Shown: positions 15,235-23,722, counted from the stretch's first letter. The stretch is 33,984 nt of DNA from an uncultured Telmatospirillum sp. (GCA_903858635.1 CAIOJO010000430.1:1-33984), one strand, 5' to 3'. The notes: generated by a model not told the origin, from the sequence alone. Translations and numbers: made by a program.

Positions 15235-17205
15235 ATGACCAAGCCCGGCGAAGCCAAGCTCTCGCACCTGTTCCAAGCCGCCGACTTCGCCGGGTTCAAG
15301 GTCAAGAACCGGGTGAAGTACGGCGCCTGCTGCGTCTCCAACTACAACACCCGCGACGGCTTCATCACGCCACGCGAACTGGCCCGCACCCGGGTGATCG
15401 CCGAGACCGGCTGCGGCATCATCACCAACCAGGGGGCCTATCCGGATCCCTTGGGCGAGGGCAAGGCCTATTTCCGCCAGGTCGCCATCTTCGACGACAA
15501 GTTCCTGCCGCAATTCGAGATGATCGCCCGGATGATCCACGACAACGGCGGCATGGCCATCCAGCAGATCCTGCATGCCGGGCGCTACGGCGGGATCGAT
15601 CTCGGCTATTGCATCCAACCCTCGGTGGTGCCGCAGACCCTGCCGCATTTCCGTCCGCCCCGGGAGATCACCAAGCAGCAGATCAAGGAAACCATCGCCC
15701 AGCATGCCGAAGCGGCCAAGCGGGCCATTCGGGCCGGCTTCGACGGCACCGAGGTGACCAGCTTCATGGGCTATCTGCTGGCCACCTTCAATTCCAAGTT
15801 CACCAATCAGCGGACCGACGAATATGGCGGCTCGCTGGAGAATCGCGGCCGCTTCATGCGCGAACTGATCGGCGCCATCAAAGAGGCCACCCCCGGCCAC
15901 CCGCTGGTGGTGCGTCTGAACGGCACCGAGCTGATGGACAAGTGGGGCGGCAATACGGAAGACGAATCCTTCGCGCTGATGCAGCAGGCGGCCGATGCCG
16001 GGGTCGACATGATCAGTGTCACCGTCGGCTGGCAGGAGGCCCCCGAATCGTCGATCGGCCGCGACGTTACGCCCGGCCACTGGAACTATCTGGCGGCCCG
16101 GGCCAAGAAGCTGCTGCCCAATGTGCCGATCGCCTTCGGCCAACGGCTGCCCGATCCGGCTGTGGCCGACCAATGCCTGGCCGACGGGGTGTTCGATTTC
16201 TGGGAGGTATGCCGGCCGCTGCTGGCCGACCCGCAGATGATCCACAAGGCTGCCGAGGACCGGCTGGACGAGGTCCGGCGCTGCGTCGGCTCGCTCAACT
16301 GCTTATCAAGGCTGTTCCGCGACCTGCCCTACACCTGCACGATGAACCCGGCCCTCGGCCATGAGGTCGAGCCCGAATACGCCATCACCCCGGCCACCGT
16401 GAAGAAGAAGATCATGGTGGTGGGGGCCGGCCCGGCCGGCATGGAATGCGCCCTGACCGCCCGCCAGCGCGGCCACGAGGTCACCGTCTTCGATCGCGAC
16501 ACCCGGCTCGGCGGAGCGCTGTTCGGCTATGCCACGAACGACATCGCCAATCGCGACGACCTGTTGTCGGTGCTCGGCTATTACGAGGTGATGGCCAAGA
16601 AGCTGGGGGTCGAGATGCGTCTCGGCACGGCGGTCGATGCCAAGCTGATGCGCGAGATGCTGCACCAGTTCGACGTCGCGGTGATCGCCACCGGGGCCCG
16701 ACTGGACAAGGCCGCCCTGCCGCCGGTCGAGGACGGCGTCACCCTGGTCGAGGCGGTGGCCCTGGCCTGCGGCAAGGTCGAGGCGAAAGGCCGGGTGGTC
16801 ATCCTGGGCGGCGGCAAGGTCGGCCTGACCCTGGCCGAGTCCCTGAAGACCAAGAACTTCGACGTGACCATCGTCGAAGCCGACAAGCGCCTGGCCGGCG
16901 ACGTCATGCCGTCGTGGAAATGGCGGCACACCTCCTATATCGAATCGATGAGCATTCCGGCGGTCACCGGCGCCACCGTGGTCAAGGTGGACAAAGCCGG
17001 CGTCCATGTGGTCGACGGCAAGGGCCAGGCCCAGGTGATCGCCGCCGACACCGTGGTGGCGGCCACTCCGGTCAAGTCGTCCCAGGAACTCATTCACGCC
17101 ATCGAATGGATGATCGACGAAGTCCATCCCTGCGGCGATGCGGTCAGCCCACGCGGGCTCGGCACCGCCATTCAGGACGGCTACCGGCTCGGGTGCCGCC
17201 TATGA
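15235..17205 (+). CDS. OYE-family oxidoreductase, three-domain (2,4-dienoyl-CoA reductase-like)
   Basis: This 656-residue protein has an N-terminal FMN TIM barrel (residues 10-340, with HAGRYGG and TNQRTDEYGGSLENRGRFM), an Fe-S motif near residues 347-370, and C-terminal FAD/NAD(P)H domains (MVVGAGPAGMECALTARQ near 395 and VVILGGGKVGLTLAESL near 522). The layout matches FadH, trimethylamine dehydrogenase and aryl-CoA reductases such as 2-naphthoyl-CoA reductase. Two oddities: the Fe-S motif reads CVGSLNC...C, so the second of four usual Cys is Ser; and the usual HGAHGYL before the Gly-Tyr-Leu is replaced by TSFMGYL. It probably reduces the product of the monooxygenase. Its stop overlaps the next start by 4 nt. 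Confidence 0.88.
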   Translation: MTKPGEAKLSHLFQAADFAGFKVKNRVKYGACCVSNYNTRDGFITPRELARTRVIAETGCGIITNQGAYPDPLGEGKAYFRQVAIFDDKFLPQFEMIARMIHDNGGMAIQQILHAGRYGGIDLGYCIQPSVVPQTLPHFRPPREITKQQIKETIAQHAEAAKRAIRAGFDGTEVTSFMGYLLATFNSKFTNQRTDEYGGSLENRGRFMRELIGAIKEATPGHPLVVRLNGTELMDKWGGNTEDESFALMQQAADAGVDMISVTVGWQEAPESSIGRDVTPGHWNYLAARAKKLLPNVPIAFGQRLPDPAVADQCLADGVFDFWEVCRPLLADPQMIHKAAEDRLDEVRRCVGSLNCLSRLFRDLPYTCTMNPALGHEVEPEYAITPATVKKKIMVVGAGPAGMECALTARQRGHEVTVFDRDTRLGGALFGYATNDIANRDDLLSVLGYYEVMAKKLGVEMRLGTAVDAKLMREMLHQFDVAVIATGARLDKAALPPVEDGVTLVEAVALACGKVEAKGRVVILGGGKVGLTLAESLKTKNFDVTIVEADKRLAGDVMPSWKWRHTSYIESMSIPAVTGATVVKVDKAGVHVVDGKGQAQVIAADTVVAATPVKSSQELIHAIEWMIDEVHPCGDAVSPRGLGTAIQDGYRLGCRL

Positions 17206-17618
17206 CGGCGCCGCTGCCGCCGGCGGCCGCCTGGCAGGTCCTGTTGGACCGCCATGCCGAGCTGTTCGCCGATCTCGACGAAGGGGCGCGGATCGGCGTC
17301 GCCCGCCGCGACGACGTCAACCAGGCGGGCGCGGTGATGGTGGTGTGGGAGATCGAGGACGGCAAGGCCAAGGCCAAGGAACAGCCCTTCCCCGGCTATC
17401 AGGAGGCCAAGGTCGACGTCATGCTGGTCGGCGACGACGGCGCCATGGGCGACATCGCCGGGGAACTGGACGGCGACGCCCTGCCCGCCCTGAAGCAGTT
17501 GGTGCGCAAGGGCAGCTTCATCTGCTACGTGCTGAAGCGCCGTTGCGTCCTCGAAGCCGCCGGCTACGAAGACGTCCTCGATTCCTTCGGCGTTCCCTTC
17601 CTCGGAGCCTGCCGCTGA
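17202..17618 (+). CDS. conserved-looking hypothetical protein in the aromatic operon
   Basis: This acidic protein of 138 residues begins MTAPLPPAAAWQVLLDRHAE. It has no membrane segment or signal peptide. A central beta-rich stretch (GAVMVVWEIEDGKAKAKEQP) is followed by an acidic region and LKQLVRKGSFICYVLKRRC. I recognise no family. It overlaps the reductase stop by 4 nt (ATGA) and the MarR start by 1 nt, so it is certainly translated within this operon. Its tight coupling to the reductase suggests an accessory or substrate-handling role in the pathway, but that is inference. Confidence 0.8.
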   Translation: MTAPLPPAAAWQVLLDRHAELFADLDEGARIGVARRDDVNQAGAVMVVWEIEDGKAKAKEQPFPGYQEAKVDVMLVGDDGAMGDIAGELDGDALPALKQLVRKGSFICYVLKRRCVLEAAGYEDVLDSFGVPFLGACR

Positions 17619-18112
17619 TGCCGGCCGGGAAGGAAGGTCGAGCCGTGCCGTCGTCCCAGCCGGATGCGGACAAGGGCCTGTTCGACCTCAAGCGCTTCCT
17701 TCCCTATCTGCTGAACCGCGCCGGAATCCGGCTGGCGACCGCTTTTTCCGCCGAGTTGAGCCGCTTCGACCTCACCCTGCCGATGTGGCGGGTGATGGCC
17801 GTGCTGTGGCATCACGGCGAGCAGCGGGTCACCGATCTGGTGATCGAGACCACCATCGAGCAGTCCACCCTGTCGCGACTGCTGGCCAGCATGGATGGCC
17901 GGGGCCTGGTCGCCCGCCAGCGCAACCAGCGCGATGCCCGCACGGTGATCGTCCGCCTGACGCCGGCCGGGCGCGACCTGACGCGCCAGCTCATTCCTTT
18001 GGCATTGCGCAACGAGGGCACCGCGCTGCAGGGGTTTTCGCCGCAGGAGATCGACGCCCTGCACACCATGCTGTTCCGCATTTTCGACAATGCGGCGGAG
18101 CTGCTCGACTGA
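17618..18112 (+). CDS. MarR-family transcriptional regulator
   Basis: This regulator of about 164 residues has the MarR winged helix: LTLPMWRVMAVLWHHGEQRV (helices before the recognition helix), TDLVIETTIEQSTLSRLLAS (recognition helix) and a wing with RQRNQRDARTVIVRLTPAGR. MarR proteins in aromatic catabolic clusters usually repress until the aryl-CoA or acid binds. The ATG at 17618 overlaps the previous stop; a GTG at 17645 with AAGGAAGG about 8 nt upstream is an equally good start and would drop nine residues. The twin palindromes at 12145 and 13485 are its likely operators. Confidence 0.9.
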   Translation: MPAGKEGRAVPSSQPDADKGLFDLKRFLPYLLNRAGIRLATAFSAELSRFDLTLPMWRVMAVLWHHGEQRVTDLVIETTIEQSTLSRLLASMDGRGLVARQRNQRDARTVIVRLTPAGRDLTRQLIPLALRNEGTALQGFSPQEIDALHTMLFRIFDNAAELLD

Positions 18113-18125
18113 AGGCCAAGTGGTT

Positions 18126-18323
18126 ATGATCTTTCGAAATCCGGCGGGCGCTCCGGAATTGGGTTGCGACGAATGCGGCTGCCGCTGGTTTGATCGGCAC
18201 ACCATGTCATGTTATGAGTGCGGCGCCGCGATCGGAGACGAGGACATCCGGCGCTTCGATGAGGAAATCACCCGCTTCCACCGCGACCGGGGCATCGTGG
18301 TCAACGATAGCGGGAACAGCTAG
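18126..18323 (+). CDS. small zinc-ribbon protein
   Basis: This 65-residue protein contains CDECGCRWFDRHTMSCYECG, that is CxxC-x11-CxxC, a zinc-ribbon knuckle pair. The rest is acidic and helical (DEDIRRFDEEITRFHRDRG). GAAGG lies 10 nt before the ATG. It sits 13 nt after the MarR stop and 42 nt before livH, in the same direction. Similar tiny zinc-ribbon proteins are seen in many operons without a known role. Confidence 0.7.
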   Translation: MIFRNPAGAPELGCDECGCRWFDRHTMSCYECGAAIGDEDIRRFDEEITRFHRDRGIVVNDSGNS

Positions 18324-18365
18324 ATCATGCCAAGGCGGGATGGGATTCCATCGGGGGGGCAGTGG

Positions 18366-19226
18366 ATGGATTTGTGGATCTTATTGATCCAGGTGTTGAA
18401 CGGCGTGCAGTACGGTCTGCTGCTGTTCCTGGTGGCCAGTGGCCTGACGCTGATCTTCGGCATCATGGGCATCATCAACCTCGCCCATGGCTCGTTCTAC
18501 ATGCTGGGGGCCTATCTGGCCTACTGGCTGGCGGCCAGCACCGGCAGCCTGACCCTGTCGGTCCTGCTGTCGCTGCCCATCGCCGCCGCCGTCGGCTACG
18601 TCATCGAGGCGCTGCTGGTCCGCACCCTGTATCGGCGCGACCATCTTGACCAGGTACTGCTGACCTATGGGCTGATCCTCATCTTCAACGAAGCGCAGCG
18701 CATGCTGTGGGGCAACGACGTCCACAGCGTCACCATCCCACCGGTCCTGGCCTGGTCGCTGAAGCTGTCGGATACCCTGTCCTATCCGGTCTACCGCCTG
18801 TTCCTGTCGGCCGTCTGCGGATTGCTGGCCATCGCCATGTACTTCGTCATCACCCGGACCCGCTTCGGCATGTGGGTGCGGGCCGGGGCCGCCAACCGCG
18901 ACATGGTGGCGGCGCTGGGCATCAACGTGAAGCTGCTGTTCGGCGTGGTGTTCGCCGTCGGCGCCGCCTTGGCCGGCCTGGCCGGCGCCTTGTCGTCGCC
19001 GGTCAGCTCGGTTTATCCGGGCATGGGCGACAGCGTATTGATCATCTGCTTCGTCGTCGTGGTGATCGGCGGCGTCGGCTCGATCAAGGGCGCGTTCCTG
19101 GGCGCCCTGTTGATCGGCCTGGCCGACACCTTCGGCAAGGTGTTCATGCCCAACTTCGCCAGTTTCGTCGTCTATGGGGTGATGGCCGCGGTGCTGTTGT
19201 GGAAGCCGCGGGGGCTGTTCGCATGA
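18366..19226 (+). CDS. livH: branched-chain amino acid/aromatic acid ABC transporter permease LivH
   Basis: This 286-residue inner-membrane permease has about eight hydrophobic segments and the family signature GLTLIFGIMGIINLAHGSFY near residue 30. Others are GMWVRAGAANRDMVAALGIN and VVVVIGGVGSIKGAFLGALL near the C-terminus. In aromatic catabolic clusters such HAAT-family transporters usually import the acid degraded by the neighbouring enzymes. The ATG at 18366 follows a G-rich run; upstream in-frame codons have no domain. It overlaps livM by 4 nt. Confidence 0.93.
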   Translation: MDLWILLIQVLNGVQYGLLLFLVASGLTLIFGIMGIINLAHGSFYMLGAYLAYWLAASTGSLTLSVLLSLPIAAAVGYVIEALLVRTLYRRDHLDQVLLTYGLILIFNEAQRMLWGNDVHSVTIPPVLAWSLKLSDTLSYPVYRLFLSAVCGLLAIAMYFVITRTRFGMWVRAGAANRDMVAALGINVKLLFGVVFAVGAALAGLAGALSSPVSSVYPGMGDSVLIICFVVVVIGGVGSIKGAFLGALLIGLADTFGKVFMPNFASFVVYGVMAAVLLWKPRGLFA

Positions 19227-20245
19227 GCGCCGCCCGGCCCATCGTCGATCGGTTGCCGCGCCGCCTGCTGGTGGTGCTGCTGATTCTGGTCGCCCTGCTC
19301 GCCCTGTACCCGGCCTACGGCCCGCTGCTGTTCCCGGCCAAGCATGGCTTCCTGCTGCAGCGCCTGACCGGCATCATGATCGTCGCGGTGATGGCGATGA
19401 GCCTCGACCTGCTGGTCGGCGTGGCCGGCCTGGTCAGCCTCGGCCATGCGGCCTTCTTCGGCCTGGGCGGCTATATGCTGGCCCTGTTGAGCCCGGCCTA
19501 TGAAGGGGCCAATCTGTGGCTGGCGCTGCCCTTGACGGTGCTCGGGGTGGCGGCGGCGGCGGTGGTGGTCGGCTTCCTGTCGATCCGCACCTCGGGCATC
19601 TACTTCATCATGGTGACCTTGGCCTTCGGCCAGATGGGCTATTATTTCTTCAACGATTCACGGGTCGCCGGCGGCTCGGACGGGGCCTATATCTACGTCA
19701 AGCCAACGGTCGAATTGTTCGGCAAGACGCTGATCGACCTCGACGACAAGCTCACCTTCTATTACGTCGCCTTGGGCGTGCTGGTCGGCACCTATCTGCT
19801 GCTGCGCATGCTGCTGGCCTCGCCCTTCGGCCGCGTGGTGCGGGCCATCGGCGTCAACGAGCACCGGGTGCGCGGCCTGGGCTTCAACCCGGTGCTCTAC
19901 AAGCTGGTGGCCTTCACCATCGGCGGCAGCCTGGCCGGACTGTCCGGTTTCCTGGCCGCCACCCAATACGGCTTCGTCAATCCCGCCATGCTGTCCTGGC
20001 ACCAATCCGGCCAGGTCCTGGTGATGGTCATCCTGGGCGGCATGGGCACCCTGTTCGGCCCGGCGCTGGGCGCCTTCATCCTGGAATTCGCCCGCCTCGG
20101 CTTCGAGTCGATCACCGACCATTACCTGTTGCTGATGGGGGGCCTGATCATCGGCGTGGTGCTGGTGTTGCCGCGCGGCGTCGGCGGCTGGCTGCTCACC
20201 GTGACCGAACACCGCCCCGCCGACCCCGACCAGGAGGCGCCATGA
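19223..20245 (+). CDS. livM: branched-chain amino acid/aromatic acid ABC transporter permease LivM
   Basis: This second membrane subunit (340 residues) has LDLLVGVAGLVSLGHAAFFG and LGGYMLALL near residue 65, SGIYFIMVTLAFGQMGYYFF in the middle, RAIGVNEHRVRGLGFNP, and VMVILGGMGTLFGPALGAFI towards the end. It pairs with LivH to form the transport channel. Start and stop codons overlap those of livH and livG by 4 nt each. Confidence 0.93.
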   Translation: MSAARPIVDRLPRRLLVVLLILVALLALYPAYGPLLFPAKHGFLLQRLTGIMIVAVMAMSLDLLVGVAGLVSLGHAAFFGLGGYMLALLSPAYEGANLWLALPLTVLGVAAAAVVVGFLSIRTSGIYFIMVTLAFGQMGYYFFNDSRVAGGSDGAYIYVKPTVELFGKTLIDLDDKLTFYYVALGVLVGTYLLLRMLLASPFGRVVRAIGVNEHRVRGLGFNPVLYKLVAFTIGGSLAGLSGFLAATQYGFVNPAMLSWHQSGQVLVMVILGGMGTLFGPALGAFILEFARLGFESITDHYLLLMGGLIIGVVLVLPRGVGGWLLTVTEHRPADPDQEAP

Positions 20246-21048
20246 CCACGCCGAACACGGCCGCCGCCGCGCCGACTTTGTCCGAAGACGCCGCCGCGGT
20301 GGTCCTCGAGACCCGCGGGCTGACCCGCAACTTCGGCGGGCTGGTGGCGGTCAATGCCGTGTCCCTGCGCTTCCTGTCGGGCCAGACCCATGCGGTGATC
20401 GGCCCCAACGGCGCCGGCAAGAGCACCCTGGTCAATCTGCTGACCGGACATCTGCCGGTGACCCGCGGCGAGATCCTGTTCAAGGGGCGGACCATCACCA
20501 ATCTGCCGGCGCACCGGGTCAGCCAGCTGGGGATCGGCCGCAGTTACCAGAAGACCAACATCTTCCCGGCCTTCAGCTGTTTCGAGAATTGCCGGCTGGC
20601 GGCGCAGTCGCGCCTGTCCACCTCGATGCGCTTCGTCCGGCCGGCGCTCGCCTATCACACGGTCAACGAAAAGGCGCAGGCGGCGCTCGAGGCCTGCGGC
20701 CTGGCCCGCCACCGCGATCGCGCCGCCGGCACCATTTCCTACGGCGAGCAGCGCCAGCTGGAGATCGGCATGGTGCTGGCCACCGACCCACAATTGCTGG
20801 TGCTCGACGAACCGCTGGCCGGCATGGGGGTCGAGGAATCGGAGATGCTGATCGGTCTGCTCAAGCGCTTGGCCAGCCGCTATACGGTGATCCTGGTCGA
20901 GCATGACATGGATGCCGTGTTCTCCCTGGCCGATGTGCTGACGGTGATGGTCAACGGCACCGTCCTCGAGAGCGGCCCGGTCGACATGGTGCGGGCCAGC
21001 CAGGCGGTGCAGGACGCCTATCTCGGCGACGGCGAGGAGGCCTACTGA
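20242..21048 (+). CDS. livG: ABC transporter ATP-binding protein LivG
   Basis: This 268-residue ATPase has Walker A GPNGAGKST near residue 55, the Q-loop in GIGRSYQKTNIFPAFSCFEN, the signature ISYGEQRQLEIGMVLA, Walker B LLVLDEPLAGM and the switch His in LVEHDMDAVF. The signature starts SYGEQ in place of SGGQQ, which is common in LivG. A 25-residue Ala-rich N-terminal extension precedes the domain. It is translationally coupled to livM. Confidence 0.93.
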   Translation: MTTPNTAAAAPTLSEDAAAVVLETRGLTRNFGGLVAVNAVSLRFLSGQTHAVIGPNGAGKSTLVNLLTGHLPVTRGEILFKGRTITNLPAHRVSQLGIGRSYQKTNIFPAFSCFENCRLAAQSRLSTSMRFVRPALAYHTVNEKAQAALEACGLARHRDRAAGTISYGEQRQLEIGMVLATDPQLLVLDEPLAGMGVEESEMLIGLLKRLASRYTVILVEHDMDAVFSLADVLTVMVNGTVLESGPVDMVRASQAVQDAYLGDGEEAY

Positions 21049-21050
21049 TC

Positions 21051-21770
21051 ATGGGCGAGCTCCCTCCGTTCCTGGAAGCGCACGGTATCCACACCTATTA
21101 CGGCTCGAGCCATGTCCTGCACGGGATCGACTTCCGGGTCGGCCAGGGCGAGACGGTGGCCCTGATGGGCCGCAACGGCATGGGCAAGTCGACCCTGATC
21201 AAGAGCCTGCTCGGCATCGTCGCGCCGCGCCAGGGCCAGGTCTCGGTCGATGGCCAAGCGGTGAGCGGCGCCGATACCCACGCCATCATCCGCCGCGGCA
21301 TCGCCTATGTGCCGGAAGGCCGGGGCATCTTCCACAATCTGTCGGTGCGCGAGCATCTGTTGATGGTCCGCCGCAGCGGGGCCGGCAAGCGCCGTGAATG
21401 GAATTACGAGCGGGTGCTCGACACCTTCCCGCGCCTGGCCGAACGGCTCGAGACCATGGGCAATCACCTGTCGGGCGGCGAGCAGCAGATGCTGTCGATC
21501 GGCCGCGCCCTGATGACCAACCCGCTGCTGCTGATCCTCGACGAGGCGACCGAGGGCCTCGCCCCGCTGATCCGCCGCGAGATCTGGCGGGTGATCCGGG
21601 CCATCAAGGATACCGGCATCGCCACCGTGATCGTCGACAAGAACGTGCGCGTGCTGCTGGACCTGGCCGACCGCCATGTCATCCTGGTCAAGGGCGAGGT
21701 GGTCTACGACGGCGGCCCCGGCCCGTTGCGCGACGATCCCGACATCCTGAAGCGGCATATCGGGCTTTAG
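21051..21770 (+). CDS. livF: ABC transporter ATP-binding protein LivF
   Basis: This 239-residue ATPase has Walker A GRNGMGKSTLIKSLLG, the LivF-type AYVPEGRGIFHNLSVREHL, the signature LSGGEQQMLSIGRAL and Walker B LLILDEATEGLAP. The usual switch His after Walker B is replaced by Lys in VDKNV, a variation seen in LivF proteins. GAGGAGG precedes the ATG, which lies 2 nt after the livG stop. With livH, livM and livG it completes the membrane and ATPase parts; no binding protein gene is present here. Confidence 0.93.
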   Translation: MGELPPFLEAHGIHTYYGSSHVLHGIDFRVGQGETVALMGRNGMGKSTLIKSLLGIVAPRQGQVSVDGQAVSGADTHAIIRRGIAYVPEGRGIFHNLSVREHLLMVRRSGAGKRREWNYERVLDTFPRLAERLETMGNHLSGGEQQMLSIGRALMTNPLLLILDEATEGLAPLIRREIWRVIRAIKDTGIATVIVDKNVRVLLDLADRHVILVKGEVVYDGGPGPLRDDPDILKRHIGL

Positions 21771-21781
21771 GCGGAGGCAAG

Positions 21782-22249
21782 ATGCGACTGAGACGGGTTG
21801 GAGACGTGATCGTCGGGCAGATCGCCCTTACTTTAGCGCCCGAAGCGACGGTGCAAGAGGCCGCCCGCCGGATGAGAATTGCCCAAGTCGGTTCGGTGAT
21901 GGTGGTCGCGGCCGACCGCTTGGTCGGCATCTTCACCGAGCGCGACGGGCTGTTTCGCGTTCTCGCCGAAGGGACAAATCCCAACGAGGTCAAGCTGTCG
22001 CAGGTAATGACCACGGGGGTCACCACGGTGCGCGTGGACTCTCTGTTCGTTGATGCCCTGGAACTCATGTACGAAGGCGGGTTCCGGCATGTGCCGGTGC
22101 TCGACGGCGATGTGCCGGTCGGCATCGTCTCGATTCGCGATGCCATGGGCCAGGAACTGGAAGGTTTCCGCTTCGCGCTGCAGCGCCAGCAGGAGGCTTT
22201 GCCGGACGACGCCACGCCGTCGGGGGATCAGGCCGACGACACGGCGTGA
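21782..22249 (+). CDS. CBS-domain pair protein
   Basis: This 155-residue protein consists of two CBS motifs: about residues 10-60 (VGSVMVVAADRLVGIFTERD) and 75-130 (VMTTGVTTVRVDSLFVDALE, then GGFRHVPVLDGDVPVGIVSI). CBS pairs bind adenine nucleotides and often sense energy or redox state. It starts 11 nt after livF with GGCGGAGG upstream, so it belongs to the transporter operon and may tune uptake or enzyme activity by nucleotide level. Its stop is 3 nt from the stop of the convergent permease. Confidence 0.88.
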   Translation: MRLRRVGDVIVGQIALTLAPEATVQEAARRMRIAQVGSVMVVAADRLVGIFTERDGLFRVLAEGTNPNEVKLSQVMTTGVTTVRVDSLFVDALELMYEGGFRHVPVLDGDVPVGIVSIRDAMGQELEGFRFALQRQQEALPDDATPSGDQADDTA

Positions 22250-22252
22250 AGG

Positions 22253-23557
22253 TTAGACCTGGTACGGATAGACCAGGTAGAAGGTCACCGACAGCGCCGC
22301 CAGCAGCCACATCGGCAGGTTGGTCTCCCGCCGCCGGCCGGCCAGCAGTTTCAGCAGCGGATAGCTGGCCAAGCCGGCCGTCATGCCGACGCCGATATTG
22401 TAGGAGAAACTGATCAGGCTGAGGGTCAGGAAGGCCGGGATGAATTCGGTCAGGTCGTGGAAATCGAGTTTGGCCACCGGCGCCATCATCGTGCTGCCCA
22501 CCAGGATCAGGGCGACGCCGTAGGCGTGCGGCGGCACCAGGGTGAACAGGGGCACGAAGAACAGCGCCAGCAGGAACAGCCCGGCGGTGACCACGGCGGT
22601 CAGGCCGGTGCGGCCGCCCGCCTCCAGTCCGGCCGCCGATTCGATGTAGACCCCCGAGGTGGTGGTTCCCAACAGCGGCGCCACCAGATTCGTCAGCGCA
22701 TCGGCCAGCATCGGCCGCTCGATCTGCGGCAGGTTGCCGTTGGCATCGAGCAGGCCGGCGCGGCTGGACAGGCCGATCAAGGTGCCAATGGTATCGACGA
22801 AGGCCATGACGAAGATGATCAGCACCACCGGCAGCGCCTTCGGGCTGAGGGCGGCGCCGATGTCCAACTGGCCCAGCAGCGGCGCCGGGCTGGGCGGCAA
22901 CGCGACGATCGCCTGCGGCAGCGGGGTGACTCCGAACAGCACCGATAAGAAGGTAATCGCCAGGATGCCGAGGATGATCGCCCCCGGCACCCGGCGGATC
23001 ATCAACCCGGCGGTGAGCAGCAGCCCGACGATGGCCAGCAGGGCCGGCGGCTGCGACAACGCCCCCAGGGCGACCGGGGCGCCGCGCACCCCAATCGTCA
23101 CCAGGCCGCATTCGTTCAGTCCGACGAAGGCGATGAACAGGCCGATGCCCACCGAGAAGCTGCATTTCAGGGACAGGGGAATGGCGTTGGCCATCCAGCC
23201 CCGCACCCGCAACAGGGTCAGCAGGGTGAAGGCCAGCCCGGCCAGGAAGATGGCCCCCAGCGCGGTCTGCCAGGGAAAGCCCATTGCCTTGACCACGGTA
23301 AAGGTGATGAAGGCATTCTCCCCCATATAGGGGGCGATGGCGAAGGGGCGGCGCGCCCACAGCCCCATCACCAGGCTGCCGAACACCGCGGTCAGAATGG
23401 TGACGGTCATCGACGGCCCGACCGGAAGTCCGGCCACCACGAGAATCGCCGGATTGACCACGATGACATAGGCCATGGTGAGAAAGGTGGTCAGGCCGGC
23501 AATCGCTTCCCGCCGTAAACTGGTGTGATGCTGGTCGAAAGCAAAAAACCGGCGCAT
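22253..23557 (-). CDS. NCS2-type guanine/hypoxanthine permease (AzgA-like)
   Basis: This inner-membrane transporter of 434 residues has about 12-14 hydrophobic segments. Family blocks are LRREAIAGLTTFLTMAYVIV near residue 13, YMGENAFITFTVV near 80, the permease signature in the middle with FVMAFVDTIGTLIGL, and TTTSGVYIESAAGLEAGGRT. It should take up adenine, guanine or hypoxanthine with protons. The ATG at 23557 is preferred because AAGGGG lies about 10 nt before it; ATG 23566 is too close to it. No purine genes are nearby. Confidence 0.9.
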   Translation of the reverse strand: MRRFFAFDQHHTSLRREAIAGLTTFLTMAYVIVVNPAILVVAGLPVGPSMTVTILTAVFGSLVMGLWARRPFAIAPYMGENAFITFTVVKAMGFPWQTALGAIFLAGLAFTLLTLLRVRGWMANAIPLSLKCSFSVGIGLFIAFVGLNECGLVTIGVRGAPVALGALSQPPALLAIVGLLLTAGLMIRRVPGAIILGILAITFLSVLFGVTPLPQAIVALPPSPAPLLGQLDIGAALSPKALPVVLIIFVMAFVDTIGTLIGLSSRAGLLDANGNLPQIERPMLADALTNLVAPLLGTTTSGVYIESAAGLEAGGRTGLTAVVTAGLFLLALFFVPLFTLVPPHAYGVALILVGSTMMAPVAKLDFHDLTEFIPAFLTLSLISFSYNIGVGMTAGLASYPLLKLLAGRRRETNLPMWLLAALSVTFYLVYPYQV

Positions 23558-23658
23558 CGAAGCCATCCCCCTTGCCAACAGTCTGCCACAGCGGTCGATG
23601 GCCGTCTCCATCCGCCTGGGAATCGACGGCCGCCCGCTTGCGCGATGCGGCTTTGTTG

Positions 23659-23683
23659 CGTAATATACGCAGTCTATATAGCG
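23659..23683 (+). promoter_or_regulatory. ModE-box-like site before the GIY-YIG-like gene
   Basis: CGTAATATA-N7-TATATAGCG has the architecture of the ModE operator (CGnTATATA, N6-7, TATATAnCG) with one mismatch in the left arm. It lies 39 bp before the start of the small gene at 23723. The total length, 25 bp, is the same as for the two sites near modE. Confidence 0.7.
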
Positions 23684-23722
23684 ATCGCCGATGATCGCAG
23701 GACGGGGCGAGGAACAGAGCCG

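Noticed and set aside
22065-23360. 431-residue minus-strand frame inside the permease gene
   Set aside because: It is Arg/Gly/Pro-rich without domains and overlaps the clear NCS2 permease in another frame.
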